Below are positions 34,366 to 44,144 of a stretch of 64,000 nt of DNA, piece after piece. The position numbers were made by a program, and so were the translations under genes. Each line of letters begins with the position of its first letter. Within the stretch, counting starts at the first letter, position 1. This stretch comes from Nitrobacter vulgaris (GTDB lineage: Bacteria; Pseudomonadota; Alphaproteobacteria; Rhizobiales; Xanthobacteraceae). The notes beneath the pieces were generated by a model. That model ran no database searches. It was not told the origin of the DNA and saw only the letters and a list, made by a program, of their open reading frames with translations. The stretch spans positions 4,280 to 68,279 of the forward strand of contig NZ_JAVDPZ010000023.1 in assembly GCF_031453995.1 (NCBI RefSeq). The letters are read 5' to 3'.

Positions 34366-35880
34366 TCAGCTCGCTTCCGCGAGCAGCGACAACTGATGGG
34401 GTTGCGGTTCGACGTCAGTATGGTCGGTAAGATTGGTCGGATAGGCGCCAGTAAAGCAATGATCGGAATATTTCGGGTTCGCCGGATCACGTCCGGGTTC
34501 TCCCATGGCGCGGTACATGCCGTCGATGGAGAGGAAGGCAAGCGAATCCGCGCCGATCATGTCACGCATCTGCTCGAGGCTGTGGGTCGCGGCCAATAGT
34601 CCGCTCCGGTCGGGCAGGTCGATGCCGTAGTAATCGGGATGGATGATCGGCGGCGAAGCCAGGCGGAAGTGCACCTCCGTGGCCCCGGCATCGCGCATCA
34701 TGCGAACGATCTTTCTTGAAGTCGTGCCGCGCACCAGCGAGTCGTCGATCAGGATGATGCGTTTGCCGGCGATCGCGGCGCGGTTGGCGGAATGCTTCAT
34801 CCGGACGCCAAGTTCGCGGACGCTTTGGGCCGGCTGGATGAACGTGCGCCCGACATAATGGTTTCTGATGATCCCGAGTTCGTACGGCACCCCGGAAAAC
34901 TGGCTGTAGCCAAGGGCGGCAGGCACGCCGGAATCGGGCACCGGTACCACGACATCGACCTCGGCGTGACTCTCACGGGCCAGTTGTGCGCCGAACGCCT
35001 TGCGAACTTCGTAGACCGAACGGCCTTCGACGATCGAATCTGGCCGTGAAAAATAGATGTATTCGAAGATGCACGGCCTTGGCGGCATCGGTGGAAAGGG
35101 CTTGTGAATTTCAGTCTGGATGGTGCCATCGACACGATGGAACACGATGACTTCGCCGGGTTCGATGTCACGGACATACTTTGCGCCGATGATATCGAGC
35201 GCACAGGTTTCCGAGGTAAGGATCGGACAACCGTCGAGTTCGCCGAGCACGAGCGGGCGGATGCCCCGCGGATCACGCGTTCCGACCAGCTTCTTGTTAG
35301 TCAGCGACACCAGCGCATAGGCGCCCTCGAGAGCCCGAAGCGCTTCGATATAGCGCTCGATGAAGCGGCCGCGCCTTGACTGTGCGACCAGATGAAGGAT
35401 GGCCTCGGTGTCGGTGGTCGATTGCATCAACGCGCCGCGGCCTACCAATTCGCGACGTAGCGTCAGTCCGTTAGTGAGGTTACCGTTGTGCGCAACGGCG
35501 AAGCCGCCTGCGTTGAGTTCGGCGAACAGCGGTTGCACATTCCGCAGGATGGTGCCCCCGGTGGTGGAGTAGCGGGTGTGGCCGACAGCGGCGCTGCCGG
35601 GGAGACGTTCGATTACCTCGCGGCGGGAGAAGGCGTCACCGACAAGTCCGAGCCGGCGTTCAGAGTGAAAGCGATGGCCATCGAAGGTCACGATGCCGGC
35701 CGCTTCCTGGCCGCGATGCTGGAGTGCGTGAAGGCCAAGCGCAGTGATCGCTGCGGCTTCTGGATGGCCGAAGATGCCGAACACGCCGCATTCCTCACGG
35801 AGCATGTCGCCGTCAAGATCGAAATCAGATTCGGAATCGTGCGAGGACGCGTCGCTGGAAAGGCTCTGCTGACAGTCCAT
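34366..35880 (-). CDS. purF: Amidophosphoribosyltransferase
   Basis: A 504-residue enzyme that makes 5-phosphoribosylamine from PRPP and glutamine, the first committed purine step. The N-terminal nucleophile Cys31 follows a 30-residue propeptide (DMLREECGVFGIFGHPEA), then GHTRYSTTG, HNGNLTN and a glutaminase domain. The PRPP loop (RIILIDDSLVRGTTSRKIV) and PDRSGLLA belong to the phosphoribosyl domain. It ends the dnaB-alr-radA-cvpA-purF run. Confidence 0.97.
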   Translation of the reverse strand: MDCQQSLSSDASSHDSESDFDLDGDMLREECGVFGIFGHPEAAAITALGLHALQHRGQEAAGIVTFDGHRFHSERRLGLVGDAFSRREVIERLPGSAAVGHTRYSTTGGTILRNVQPLFAELNAGGFAVAHNGNLTNGLTLRRELVGRGALMQSTTDTEAILHLVAQSRRGRFIERYIEALRALEGAYALVSLTNKKLVGTRDPRGIRPLVLGELDGCPILTSETCALDIIGAKYVRDIEPGEVIVFHRVDGTIQTEIHKPFPPMPPRPCIFEYIYFSRPDSIVEGRSVYEVRKAFGAQLARESHAEVDVVVPVPDSGVPAALGYSQFSGVPYELGIIRNHYVGRTFIQPAQSVRELGVRMKHSANRAAIAGKRIILIDDSLVRGTTSRKIVRMMRDAGATEVHFRLASPPIIHPDYYGIDLPDRSGLLAATHSLEQMRDMIGADSLAFLSIDGMYRAMGEPGRDPANPKYSDHCFTGAYPTNLTDHTDVEPQPHQLSLLAEAS

Positions 35881-35938
35881 TGCGCCTCACTATTCGGTCG
35901 GACCTGAATAAGTCGTGAACGTCAAGTCCGCGTTCTAA

Positions 35939-36568
35939 CTACTGTTCCGCCGGTTTGCCGTCGATCAGCTTTTGCAGGCCGTCTCGGGCAGGTTTGGAAT
36001 AGCCCTCGGAACCCGGTGACGTAGGTTCCGCATCCGGCTGCTCCTCTTCGGGCTTATTCTTCTTGAGCTTGTTTAAAATGGTGTTCTCGGGATCGTCCGG
36101 CAAGAGCGACTGTAGCCAGACGCCAGTGGAGTTGAGCACCGTGAGCGATTTTGCCGCCGTGACCCAATCGGGCCGCTGCTTGTCCGGAACCAGCCAGGTG
36201 AAAAACAGGAAGGCAACCACGACGATCAGCAGACCCCGCGCCAGTCCGAACAGGAAACCAAGGGTACGGTCGAGTGCGCCGATCCTGGAATCGAGGACCA
36301 TGTCGGAAATGCGTGTCGTGATGAGGGAAATCACGATCAAGGTGCCGATGAAAACGCCACCGATGACGGCGGCAGCCGCGATCGTATCGTTGTTAATATA
36401 ATTCTTGGCGAACGGCAGGAGCTTCTGGAACGAGTAAAGGGTGGCCAGCGCGGCTATGCCCCACGAGGCAATCGACAGAATTTCGCGCATGAAGCCGCGG
36501 ATCATCGCCAGCAGCCCCGAAATCAGCATTACGGCTAGCAGAACGAGGTCGAGGATGGTTATCGGCAT
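35939..36568 (-). CDS. cvpA: CvpA-family membrane protein
   Basis: A 209-residue protein with four helices (about residues 5-24, 29-49, 62-85, 101-121), matching CvpA: LDLVLLAVMLISGLLAMIRGFMREILSIASWG, then RTLGFLFGLARGLLIVVVAFLFF. The C-terminal tail (about 60 residues) is charged and probably cytosolic. CvpA is needed for colicin V production in E. coli and affects envelope and purine-gene linked growth. Linked to purF as in E. coli. Its biochemical role is uncertain. Confidence 0.9.
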   Translation of the reverse strand: MPITILDLVLLAVMLISGLLAMIRGFMREILSIASWGIAALATLYSFQKLLPFAKNYINNDTIAAAAVIGGVFIGTLIVISLITTRISDMVLDSRIGALDRTLGFLFGLARGLLIVVVAFLFFTWLVPDKQRPDWVTAAKSLTVLNSTGVWLQSLLPDDPENTILNKLKKNKPEEEQPDAEPTSPGSEGYSKPARDGLQKLIDGKPAEQ

Positions 36569-36735
36569 CGGCTGGTCAGGTCCGCTCGTAAAATCTCAAA
36601 CCACGAATCGTTGCTTATTGCTGGTCTCGCAGATGATCATACAGCGCGTCCAGCAGGGACATTTTCGCACAACACTATCATTGGCCTTGCGGCCGCCGAA
36701 TGTATAGCGGCGGGCGGTCGCAAGGTCACGCCGCT

Positions 36736-38187
36736 TTAGCCGTCCTGACGACGGAATCGGGCAGGTGTGGCATTTTTCTCCGGCTCGGTGGCCTTGCCAG
36801 AGCGGCTTTGTCCGCGCGCTGCGATATCCGCCACCAGCGTCGTCAATCCGGCGACGGTATTGAGCGACAGGCCAGCATCGCCGCCGACGTCTCCACGGGC
36901 CGATTCCGGCAGCACGGCACGTCCGAATCCGAGCTTGGCGGCTTCTTTCAGCCGTGCCGAGGTTTGGGCCACCGGTCTGACCGCGCCAGATAGCGAAATC
37001 TCGCCGAAATAGACCGCGTCGGTCGGGAGTTGGGCGTTTGTCAGTGAAGACACGAGCGCCGCAGCCGCGGCAAGATCGGCGGCTGGCTCGTTGATTCGCA
37101 GACCACCCGCCACATTGAAATAAACGTCGTGACCCGAGAGCTTGACCCCGCAGTGAGCTTCGAGAACCGCCAGCACCATGGACAACCGGCTCGAATCCCA
37201 ACCGACGACGGCGCGCCGCGGTGTGCCGAGCGAGGTCGGAGCCACCAATGCCTGTAGTTCCACCAGCACCGGCCTGGTGCCCTCGATGCCCGCGAAGACC
37301 GCCGTGCCCGGACTACCGAGATCACGTTCCGACAGGAACAGTTCGGACGGATTGGAGACTTCGCGCAAGCCGAGTCCTGTCATCTCGAAGACGCCGATCT
37401 CGTCGGTAGGGCCGAACCGGTTCTTCACCGCTCGCAGAATACGGAATTGTTGAGAGCCTTCACCTTCGAACGACAGCACGGCGTCGACCATGTGCTCGAC
37501 CACGCGGGGGCCAGCGATCTGGCCGTCCTTGGTGACGTGGCCCACCAGAATCAGCGCCGCCCCGGACTTTTTTGCGAAACGAATGAGGGCCTGCGCCGAA
37601 GCGCGCACCTGGGTTACGGTTCCCGGCGCGGATTCCACCGTGTCGGTCCACATGGTCTGGATCGAGTCGATCACCACAAGGCGCGGCACCGACCCTTCGG
37701 ACAGAGTGGCGACGATATCTTCAACAGAGGTTTCCGCTGCCAGTTGCACCGGTGCGTCGGCAAGCCCAAGGCGTTCGGCGCGCAATCGCACTTGCGCGAC
37801 CGCTTCCTCACCGGAGATATAGACGGCGCGATGGCCGGCGCGCGCCAGCAGGCTCGTCGCTTGCGTGAGTAAAGTCGATTTGCCGATCCCCGGGTCGCCG
37901 CCGACCAGCAGCACCGAGCCGCGGACAAAGCCGCCGCCGGTGACGCGATCGAGCTCAGTCATGCCGGAGGAGAGGCGCGGCGCATCCTGCGTCTTACCCG
38001 TTAGCGTTTCCAGTGTGAACAATCGGCCCTTGCGCTTGGAGCGGATGCTGACCGGCATCGTCGTCGCGCCGGTTACGTCCTCCTCGGCCAGCGTATTCCA
38101 CTCGCCGCAAGCGTCGCACTTGCCCTGCCAGCGGTTATAGGCCGCGCCGCAGTTCTGGCAGACGAAGGAGAGGACGGATTTGGGCAT
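36736..38187 (-). CDS. radA: DNA repair protein RadA (Sms)
   Basis: A 483-residue RecA-like ATPase and branch-migration helicase. The zinc finger C10-x2-C13, C24-x2-C27 (CQNCGAAYNRWQGKCDACGEW), Walker A GGDPGIGKST near residue 98, Walker B RLVVIDSIQ and the RadA-specific KNRFG motif (VKNRFGPTDE) are all present, and the C-terminal Lon-like domain is seen (FGEISLSGAVRPVAQTSARL). Upstream of cvpA with 167 bases between. Confidence 0.95.
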   Translation of the reverse strand: MPKSVLSFVCQNCGAAYNRWQGKCDACGEWNTLAEEDVTGATTMPVSIRSKRKGRLFTLETLTGKTQDAPRLSSGMTELDRVTGGGFVRGSVLLVGGDPGIGKSTLLTQATSLLARAGHRAVYISGEEAVAQVRLRAERLGLADAPVQLAAETSVEDIVATLSEGSVPRLVVIDSIQTMWTDTVESAPGTVTQVRASAQALIRFAKKSGAALILVGHVTKDGQIAGPRVVEHMVDAVLSFEGEGSQQFRILRAVKNRFGPTDEIGVFEMTGLGLREVSNPSELFLSERDLGSPGTAVFAGIEGTRPVLVELQALVAPTSLGTPRRAVVGWDSSRLSMVLAVLEAHCGVKLSGHDVYFNVAGGLRINEPAADLAAAAALVSSLTNAQLPTDAVYFGEISLSGAVRPVAQTSARLKEAAKLGFGRAVLPESARGDVGGDAGLSLNTVAGLTTLVADIAARGQSRSGKATEPEKNATPARFRRQDG

Positions 38188-38205
38188 TCTGTGATCGACG
38201 CTAGC

Positions 38206-39393
38206 TCACGACTCGGCTGGACCGCCCTTGTAGATTCGGTTGTAGCGGCCGCCCAGGCTGGTCAGCACCTCGTAACCGATGGTGCCGAAATAGTGAGCGA
38301 GTTCGTCCACGGTGATGCCTTCGCCGATGAGCGTCGCCAGATGGCCGCGCCGGACTCCCGCGTGAGATGGCAGGTCGGTGATGTCGACCGCCAACAGGTC
38401 CATGGAAATCCGGCCTGCTACCGGGCATCGCGTTCCGGCGACAACGACGTCGGCTCCGCGTGTACCGTCATTGCTGCCGCCGGCACGGAAATATCCGTCG
38501 GCGTATCCCGCCGAGACAACGGCAAGCCGGGTCGGTCGCCGCGCGGTCCACGTCGCGCCGTAGCCGACGCTTTCGCCTTTGTCGATCGAGCGGGTCTGCA
38601 AGATCCGCGCCTTCAACTCGACCACCGGCTGCATCGGATTGGTGGCTTCCGGCGTGGGGTTGACGCCGTAGAGCGCGGCGCCCGGACGCACCAAGTCAAA
38701 TTGATATTGCGGCCCGAGAAAAATACCAGACGAGTTCGCCAGCGAAGACGGAACGCCGGAAAACAGCCTGGCGGTCTCCCGAAACGCCGCGACCTGACTG
38801 GCATTGAGAGGATGATGGAGGCTTTCCGCGCACGCCAGATGACTCATCACCAGTGTGATACCATGATCGCCAGCGTCGATCCTTGGAAGGATGCCTTGCG
38901 CTTCATCGATCGTGAGACCGAGGCGGTTCATGCCGGTGTCGATGTGGATGGCAGCGCCGCCCGCCCAGCCGGTACGGCGGCAAAACACGTCCCATTCCGC
39001 AAGTTCGTTGAGATCGCCGATCACGGGCCGGCAATTGATTGCCGCGAAAGCGTCACCGCAATTCTGAAAGAAGCCGTCCAGCACATAGATGTCGGCCCCG
39101 GCCGCGGCACCGCGCACCACGCGCGCCTCATCGAGCGTGGCAACGAAAAACGTTTTGCATCCGGCGGCGCTCAGCGCGCGCACCACGGGTCGGGCTCCAC
39201 AGCCGTAAGCGTCGGCCTTGACCACCCCCGCACATTCGGCGGGCACCGCGGTCTTTTCGAGCTTGCGCCAGTTGGCGACTATGGCGTCCAGATCGACGGT
39301 GAGGGTGCCGATCGCCGCAGCCGTCGCAATAGCCGCGCCGGCATCGGCGGGCACGCTGCTGGAGGTCATTTTGGAATCGGGCATGAGATTCAT
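38206..39393 (-). CDS. alr: Alanine racemase
   Basis: A 395-residue PLP enzyme making D-alanine for peptidoglycan. The PLP lysine is in GVVKADAYGCG (K59) and the second catalytic tyrosine in KGESVGYGATW. Other family landmarks are IDTGMNRLGL, MSHLACAE, RPGAALYGVNP and GRISMDLLAVDITD. The start (ATG 39393 or a later ATG 39384) has no strong ribosome site. It lies between radA and dnaB in the same direction. Confidence 0.95.
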   Translation of the reverse strand: MNLMPDSKMTSSSVPADAGAAIATAAAIGTLTVDLDAIVANWRKLEKTAVPAECAGVVKADAYGCGARPVVRALSAAGCKTFFVATLDEARVVRGAAAGADIYVLDGFFQNCGDAFAAINCRPVIGDLNELAEWDVFCRRTGWAGGAAIHIDTGMNRLGLTIDEAQGILPRIDAGDHGITLVMSHLACAESLHHPLNASQVAAFRETARLFSGVPSSLANSSGIFLGPQYQFDLVRPGAALYGVNPTPEATNPMQPVVELKARILQTRSIDKGESVGYGATWTARRPTRLAVVSAGYADGYFRAGGSNDGTRGADVVVAGTRCPVAGRISMDLLAVDITDLPSHAGVRRGHLATLIGEGITVDELAHYFGTIGYEVLTSLGGRYNRIYKGGPAES

Positions 39394-39516
39394 GCCGCAT
39401 GGTACGCTCGGCTGTGCGGCGGTTCAACAGCGCGAGTCGTATGCTTGGAAAGGCTGTAAATCGAGCCTGCTCATATTGTAGCGCGCCGCATCGTGAGGCG
39501 ACTGTCGGAATCGACG

Positions 39517-41007
39517 CTAGATGCGTTCGGGCAGGTGACCGTCATGTGCGAGGTCGCTGAAGCGGGTGAACTGGCCTTCGAACTGTAGTTCGACGGTGCC
39601 GGTCGGCCCATGGCGCTGCTTGCCGATGATGACTTCGGCTTTGCCGTGCACCAGATGCATCTCGAGTTGCCATTTCTCATGTTCAGGCGTGCCGGGCCGA
39701 GGCTCCTTGTTCTGGAGGTAATACTCTTCGCGATAGACGAACATCACGACATCGGCGTCCTGTTCGATCGAGCCTGATTCGCGCAAATCTGAGAGTTGCG
39801 GGCGCTTGTCGTCGCGATTTTCGACCTGACGCGACAATTGCGACAGCGCGATGATCGGAACGTTCAGCTCCTTCGCCAGCGCTTTCAGGCTGGTGGTGAT
39901 TTCGGTGACTTCCTGCACGCGGTTGTCGCTGCGCTTGCCGCTACCCAGCAGAAGCTGGATGTAGTCGATCACCAAGACGTCGAGCCCTCTCTGCCGCTTC
40001 AGACGGCGGGCTCGCGCGGTCAGTTGTGAAATCGAAAGGCCGCCGGTTTCGTCGACGAAGAGCGGCAGGTGCTCCAGCTCGATGGTGTGATCGCGGATCT
40101 TCTCGAAATCGTTTTCAGTGATGCCGCCGCGCCGAATATTGCTCGAGGGAATGCAGGTCTGCTCGGCGAGAATACGAGTCGCCAGTTGCTCCGCCGACAT
40201 TTCGCAGGAGAAGAAGCCCACGATCCCGCCATTGACGGTCTTCATCGTGCCGTCAGGCTGAAGCTCCGACTCATGAGTCTTGGCAATGTTGTAGGCGATG
40301 TTGGTCGCGAGCGCGGTCTTGCCCATGCCCGGCCTGCCGGCCACGATGATCAGGTCGGACTGCTGCAATCCGCCCATTTTCGAGTCGAGATCGCGCAGGC
40401 CCGTCGCGATGCCGGAAAGCTTTCCATCGCGGCGGTAGGCGTTGGCCGCCATGTCGAGTGCGATCTTCATCGCCTGCGAGAATTTCTGGAAGCCGCCTTC
40501 ATAGCGGCCGGATTCGGCCAGCTCGTAGAGTCGGCGCTCGGCGTCCTCAATCTGCGCTCGCGGCGCGAAATCGACCGGCGCGTCGTAGGCGACGTTGACC
40601 ATGTCCTCGCCGATGTGAATCAGGTCGCGGCGTAACGCCTGCTCATAGATTGTGCGTCCGTAATGCAGGGCGTTGATGATCGTGGTCGCTTCCGCCGCCA
40701 GACGGGCGAGGTACTGACTTACGGTCATTCCGCCGATATCGGTTTCAGCGGGAACGAACGTCTTGACCGTGACAGGCGTTGCGATCTTGCCAGCGCGGAT
40801 CAGGCTGCCTGCGGTTTCAAAGATGGTCCGATGCATCGAGTGGAAAAAGTGCTTCGGCTCAAGGAAATCCGAAACCCTGTAAAATGCGTCGTTGTTGACC
40901 AGAATGGCGCCGAGAAGGCCGCACTCCGCTTCGATGTTGTGCGGCGGGGTGCGATAGGCTGGTGTCGTCGCGTCAGGCGCAAGCTTCAGGATGTTCGAAT
41001 CAGCCAT
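39517..41007 (-). CDS. dnaB: Replicative DNA helicase DnaB
   Basis: From ATG 41007, 496 residues. N-terminal DnaB domain (PHNIEAECGLLGAILVNNDAFYRVSDFLEPKHF), a linker, then the RecA-type motor with P-loop GRPGMGKTAL near residue 226, Walker B VLVIDYIQLL, and ALSQLSRQVENRDDKRPQLSDLRESGSIEQDADVV, the helicase motif H4 region. It has a typical non-intein layout. First gene of the run toward purF. The alr stop is 123 bases away. Confidence 0.97.
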   Translation of the reverse strand: MADSNILKLAPDATTPAYRTPPHNIEAECGLLGAILVNNDAFYRVSDFLEPKHFFHSMHRTIFETAGSLIRAGKIATPVTVKTFVPAETDIGGMTVSQYLARLAAEATTIINALHYGRTIYEQALRRDLIHIGEDMVNVAYDAPVDFAPRAQIEDAERRLYELAESGRYEGGFQKFSQAMKIALDMAANAYRRDGKLSGIATGLRDLDSKMGGLQQSDLIIVAGRPGMGKTALATNIAYNIAKTHESELQPDGTMKTVNGGIVGFFSCEMSAEQLATRILAEQTCIPSSNIRRGGITENDFEKIRDHTIELEHLPLFVDETGGLSISQLTARARRLKRQRGLDVLVIDYIQLLLGSGKRSDNRVQEVTEITTSLKALAKELNVPIIALSQLSRQVENRDDKRPQLSDLRESGSIEQDADVVMFVYREEYYLQNKEPRPGTPEHEKWQLEMHLVHGKAEVIIGKQRHGPTGTVELQFEGQFTRFSDLAHDGHLPERI

Positions 41008-41318
41008 GGCTTTCGGATTCTGACCTGGATTATTTGTGGGATACAGGCCCCGCATAAAGCGCCGCTCCGGTGGACGGCGAAAGCAAGGTTCTGCCCCTTA
41101 TGCCCGATTCCCACATGACCTTGAATGAAACTTGAGTCGAAAATGCAAGGAACTTGACTGTCGCCAGCGACAAATCTCCGTCCGACTCGCCGAGCCGGGC
41201 TGACGCTCAAAACGAAACTTCGAATGGATGACGGAGCGACTTTGCATATCGGCCTATATTCACAGCACTAAGGATCGCACTTAGCCTTCGAAACTGAAAT
41301 TTCCCGATTTGAAGCGGC
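41008..41318. other. 311-bp region between cfa and dnaB
   Basis: Both flanking genes point left, so this is the dnaB promoter region and the tail of cfa. I see no gene, strong hairpin or repeat. Confidence 0.55.
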
Positions 41319-42587
41319 TCATTCGCCGGCGATTTGAAACCGCGGCCGCTGTTTTTGCTCAAGATTGCGCAGTTTCGCTTCCCCACATTGGATATAATCG
41401 CGCGTCATAGGCACGGTGCCTTGCCGTTTCGTGATCTGAACTTGGAAATTCATCAGGTTCTGCTTCCGGAACGACATTTCCGATGCTGCCAAATAAAACT
41501 CCCACATGCGCGCGAACCGCTCATCGTAGAGCCACACGGCTTCTTCGCGTCTCGCCATGAAGCGCTCGCGCCATGCGTTCAGCGTCTCTGCATAGTGCAG
41601 ACGCAGGATTTCGATGTCGCAGACGAGCAGTCCGGCGCCCTCGATGGCTGACAGGACTTCGGACAGCGCGGGGATGTAGCCGCCCGGAAAGATGTACTTC
41701 GCGATCCAGGGATTGGTAATGCCCGGGCCCTCGGAACGGCCGATCGAATGCAGCAGCATTATGCCGTCGGGTTCAAGCAGCTCGGCGCAACGTTTGAAAA
41801 AGGTATCGTAGTGGTCGACGCCGACATGCTCGAACATCCCGACAGATACGATGCGATCGAACGATCCGGGAATATCGCGATAATCCTGGAGCAGGAATTT
41901 CGTCGACCGCGTCATGTTGTTCTCAGCCGCGCGGGCTTTCGACACCTGAAGTTGTTCGGTCGAAAGCGTGATGCCGGTGACGTTGGCGCCAGTCATTTCC
42001 GCGAGATAAAGGCTGAGGCCGCCCCAGCCCGAGCCGATATCGAGGACGTTGTGGCCGCGCTCGACCAGAATCTTGGCGGTGATATGCCGCTTCTTTGCAA
42101 GCTGGGCGTCGTCCAGCGTCATGTCCGGAGTTTCGAAATACGCACAACTGTATTGTTTGTCGGCATCGAGAAACAGTGAGTAGAGACGGCCGTCGAGATC
42201 GTAATGGCGCGAGACGTTGTTTATGGAACGTCCGCGAGGATTGAATTGCTGGAAGTTGCGGACAAGATAGCGGAGCCACCATTGCAGCTTCGCCCAGCGC
42301 GGCATGATGTCGGGCTGGTCGAGGATGATCGCCAGAACGTCGGCAACCGATCCCCGTTCGACGAGCATTGTGCCGTCGGTGTAGGCCTCGCCGAAAGACA
42401 TTTCAGGATCGAGCAGAAGCTGGCGTGCGACGTCTTTCGTGGTCAGCCGGACCCGAACCGGTTCCCCGGTGCCATCGCCGCAAGTGAAGGCCATACCGCT
42501 CGCGGTTACGAATGTGATCGAGCCGCGCCGGATAAATTGGTTCAGAAAAAACCGTAATAAACGGTCCATCGAAACCACCATCATCAC
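41319..42587 (-). CDS. cfa: Cyclopropane-fatty-acyl-phospholipid synthase
   Basis: A 422-residue SAM-dependent methyltransferase that adds a methylene bridge to unsaturated acyl chains in the membrane. The SAM site VLDIGSGWGGLSLYLAE, then YRDIPGSFDRIVSVGMFEHVGVDHYDTFFKRC and the catalytic EHVG/HYAETL region match Cfa. The N-terminal 100 residues form the typical helical lid. ATG 42587 or an in-frame ATG 42569 may start. Common in membrane adaptation at stationary phase. Confidence 0.93.
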   Translation of the reverse strand: MMMVVSMDRLLRFFLNQFIRRGSITFVTASGMAFTCGDGTGEPVRVRLTTKDVARQLLLDPEMSFGEAYTDGTMLVERGSVADVLAIILDQPDIMPRWAKLQWWLRYLVRNFQQFNPRGRSINNVSRHYDLDGRLYSLFLDADKQYSCAYFETPDMTLDDAQLAKKRHITAKILVERGHNVLDIGSGWGGLSLYLAEMTGANVTGITLSTEQLQVSKARAAENNMTRSTKFLLQDYRDIPGSFDRIVSVGMFEHVGVDHYDTFFKRCAELLEPDGIMLLHSIGRSEGPGITNPWIAKYIFPGGYIPALSEVLSAIEGAGLLVCDIEILRLHYAETLNAWRERFMARREEAVWLYDERFARMWEFYLAASEMSFRKQNLMNFQVQITKRQGTVPMTRDYIQCGEAKLRNLEQKQRPRFQIAGE

Positions 42588-42640
42588 GAGGACGCATCAG
42601 CCGCCATAACGTCTGGGAATGGCGTCCAAGTTCCATCAGC

Positions 42641-42662
42641 AATAATAATTAATAATAATAAT
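42641..42662. repeat. AAT-type microsatellite
   Basis: AATAATAATTAATAATAATA followed by AT; a short trinucleotide tract in an otherwise GC-rich window, between the divergent cfa and cytochrome genes. It may ease promoter melting. Confidence 0.6.
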
Positions 42663-42825
42663 GTCGCGGAAGCCGGTTCACCAATGTTCTGATCGCAAGG
42701 CCGATATCCGGAATCGAGCTGCGGTCATGTGTTTACATTCATCTCTACGCTTCCATTCGCAGCATAATGAGCTAAAAGGTGTGCCGCCGCGGCGGCCGCG
42801 CAATTTCCGCACCCGGAGGATGAGA

Positions 42826-44091
42826 ATGTCGAGCCGAGCGCTCAGTTTAGCGACGATGCTTATGATCGTTGTTTTCGCGGGTGATGCCGGAGCGCAAAAT
42901 CTCGAGGCAGGAAAGTCGGCTGCCCAGATGTTTTCGGGGAACTGCGCCTCCTGCCACAAAGCGGTGCGCGGGCTACTCAGGACGGTACCGCCCGGATCGT
43001 TGCCAGGCTTCCTGCGCCAGCATTATACCACCGGCCCCGACATGGCCGGGATGCTTAGTGCCTATCTGATTTCCAGAGGCGCGACCGATCAGCGGTCCCG
43101 CCCTGAACGACCCAGGTTATCTCCGGGTGATGTGAGACCGGAACCGAGGCAGGCGGAGGGACAGGGCAGGAGGCCGCTTCCCCAGGCGGCGCAGCCTGAT
43201 CCTTCCGCGCAGAATGAACCACAGGCAGGTAAGGACCGGTATGGAAGGCGCATCATGCGGCCGGCCGCCGAGAATCCCGAGACTGCGAGACCGGCTTCGG
43301 AGGAGGCCAGTCAGCAGGATAGGCGGAAGCCTCGAGACAGGAAAAAGCTCAGCAAGCAAAGCAAGCCGGCCCCGGACGAATCGACGAAAGCTGGCGCCGC
43401 GGGGCAGGGCGCGTCTCCGAGCGACGCTGCGACGAAGCCCGAGACGGCGAAGACTGAACCGTCCGACGTGACGCCAGCCAAGGAAAAAGAAGCGGTTAAG
43501 GAAGAACCAGCTAACGGACAGACGCCCAAGGCGCAGCCCGGCAAGAAAGAAGCAGCCGAAGAAAAGACGGTCAAGGACGAAGCGCCAAAAACGGAGCCTG
43601 CCAAGAAACAGGCCGACGAGAAACAGCCTGCTCTGGAGCAAGCCGCAAAGCCGCAAGCGGTCAAGCCGGACGCATCGAAGCCTGATCCAGCCAAATCCGA
43701 GAGCGATAAGGCCGACGTCGGTAGAAGCGAAACGGGAAAACCTGGCGTTGATAAATCTGAAGCCGAGAAACCCAGCGCCGCAAGTAGCAAGGCGGACAGC
43801 ACTCCGACCGATGCTGCGCCTTTCGGTGAACCCAAAACGGTGCCTCTGCGCGCCGATCCCGTTCCGGCGGTGACGCCTGCGCCGAAGGTCGGCAAGAGCG
43901 AAGCCCTGCCGCCGTCGGAAGCAGCGAGTTCCACGCTTGCGCCAGCTCCCTCCGACTCTGTCGCCGTATCGTCGCCATCGACCTCCGCAGCGCCGTCGCC
44001 ATCAGCTTCGCCTAGGACGGAGCCGGCATCGCCGCCATTGGAGCCCGCGGCTTCTTGGTCCGCGCCGCCGCCATCGGCTCCCATCCAGTAG
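42826..44091 (+). CDS. Exported monoheme c-type cytochrome with low-complexity tail
   Basis: From ATG 42826 (GGAGG six bases upstream), 421 residues. After a signal peptide (cleavage near AGA-QN) one heme motif CASCH occurs at residues 40-44, followed by VPPGSLPGFLRQHYTTGPDMAGMLSAYL, which looks like the remainder of a class I cytochrome domain of about 90 residues. The remaining 300 residues are Lys/Glu/Pro/Ala repeats turning into Ser/Pro/Ala. Electron-transfer role is inferred; the tail may span the cell wall or bind a partner. Confidence 0.75.
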   Translation: MSSRALSLATMLMIVVFAGDAGAQNLEAGKSAAQMFSGNCASCHKAVRGLLRTVPPGSLPGFLRQHYTTGPDMAGMLSAYLISRGATDQRSRPERPRLSPGDVRPEPRQAEGQGRRPLPQAAQPDPSAQNEPQAGKDRYGRRIMRPAAENPETARPASEEASQQDRRKPRDRKKLSKQSKPAPDESTKAGAAGQGASPSDAATKPETAKTEPSDVTPAKEKEAVKEEPANGQTPKAQPGKKEAAEEKTVKDEAPKTEPAKKQADEKQPALEQAAKPQAVKPDASKPDPAKSESDKADVGRSETGKPGVDKSEAEKPSAASSKADSTPTDAAPFGEPKTVPLRADPVPAVTPAPKVGKSEALPPSEAASSTLAPAPSDSVAVSSPSTSAAPSPSASPRTEPASPPLEPAASWSAPPPSAPIQ

Positions 44092-44144
44092 TCGCTTTGA
44101 AGACGCTACGATCGCTGCAACTTCGAATCGAGTCGAACAGACCG

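Noticed and set aside
43311..44084. Long minus frame opposite the cytochrome tail
   Set aside because: It is the complement of low-complexity GC-rich repeats and has no independent signals.
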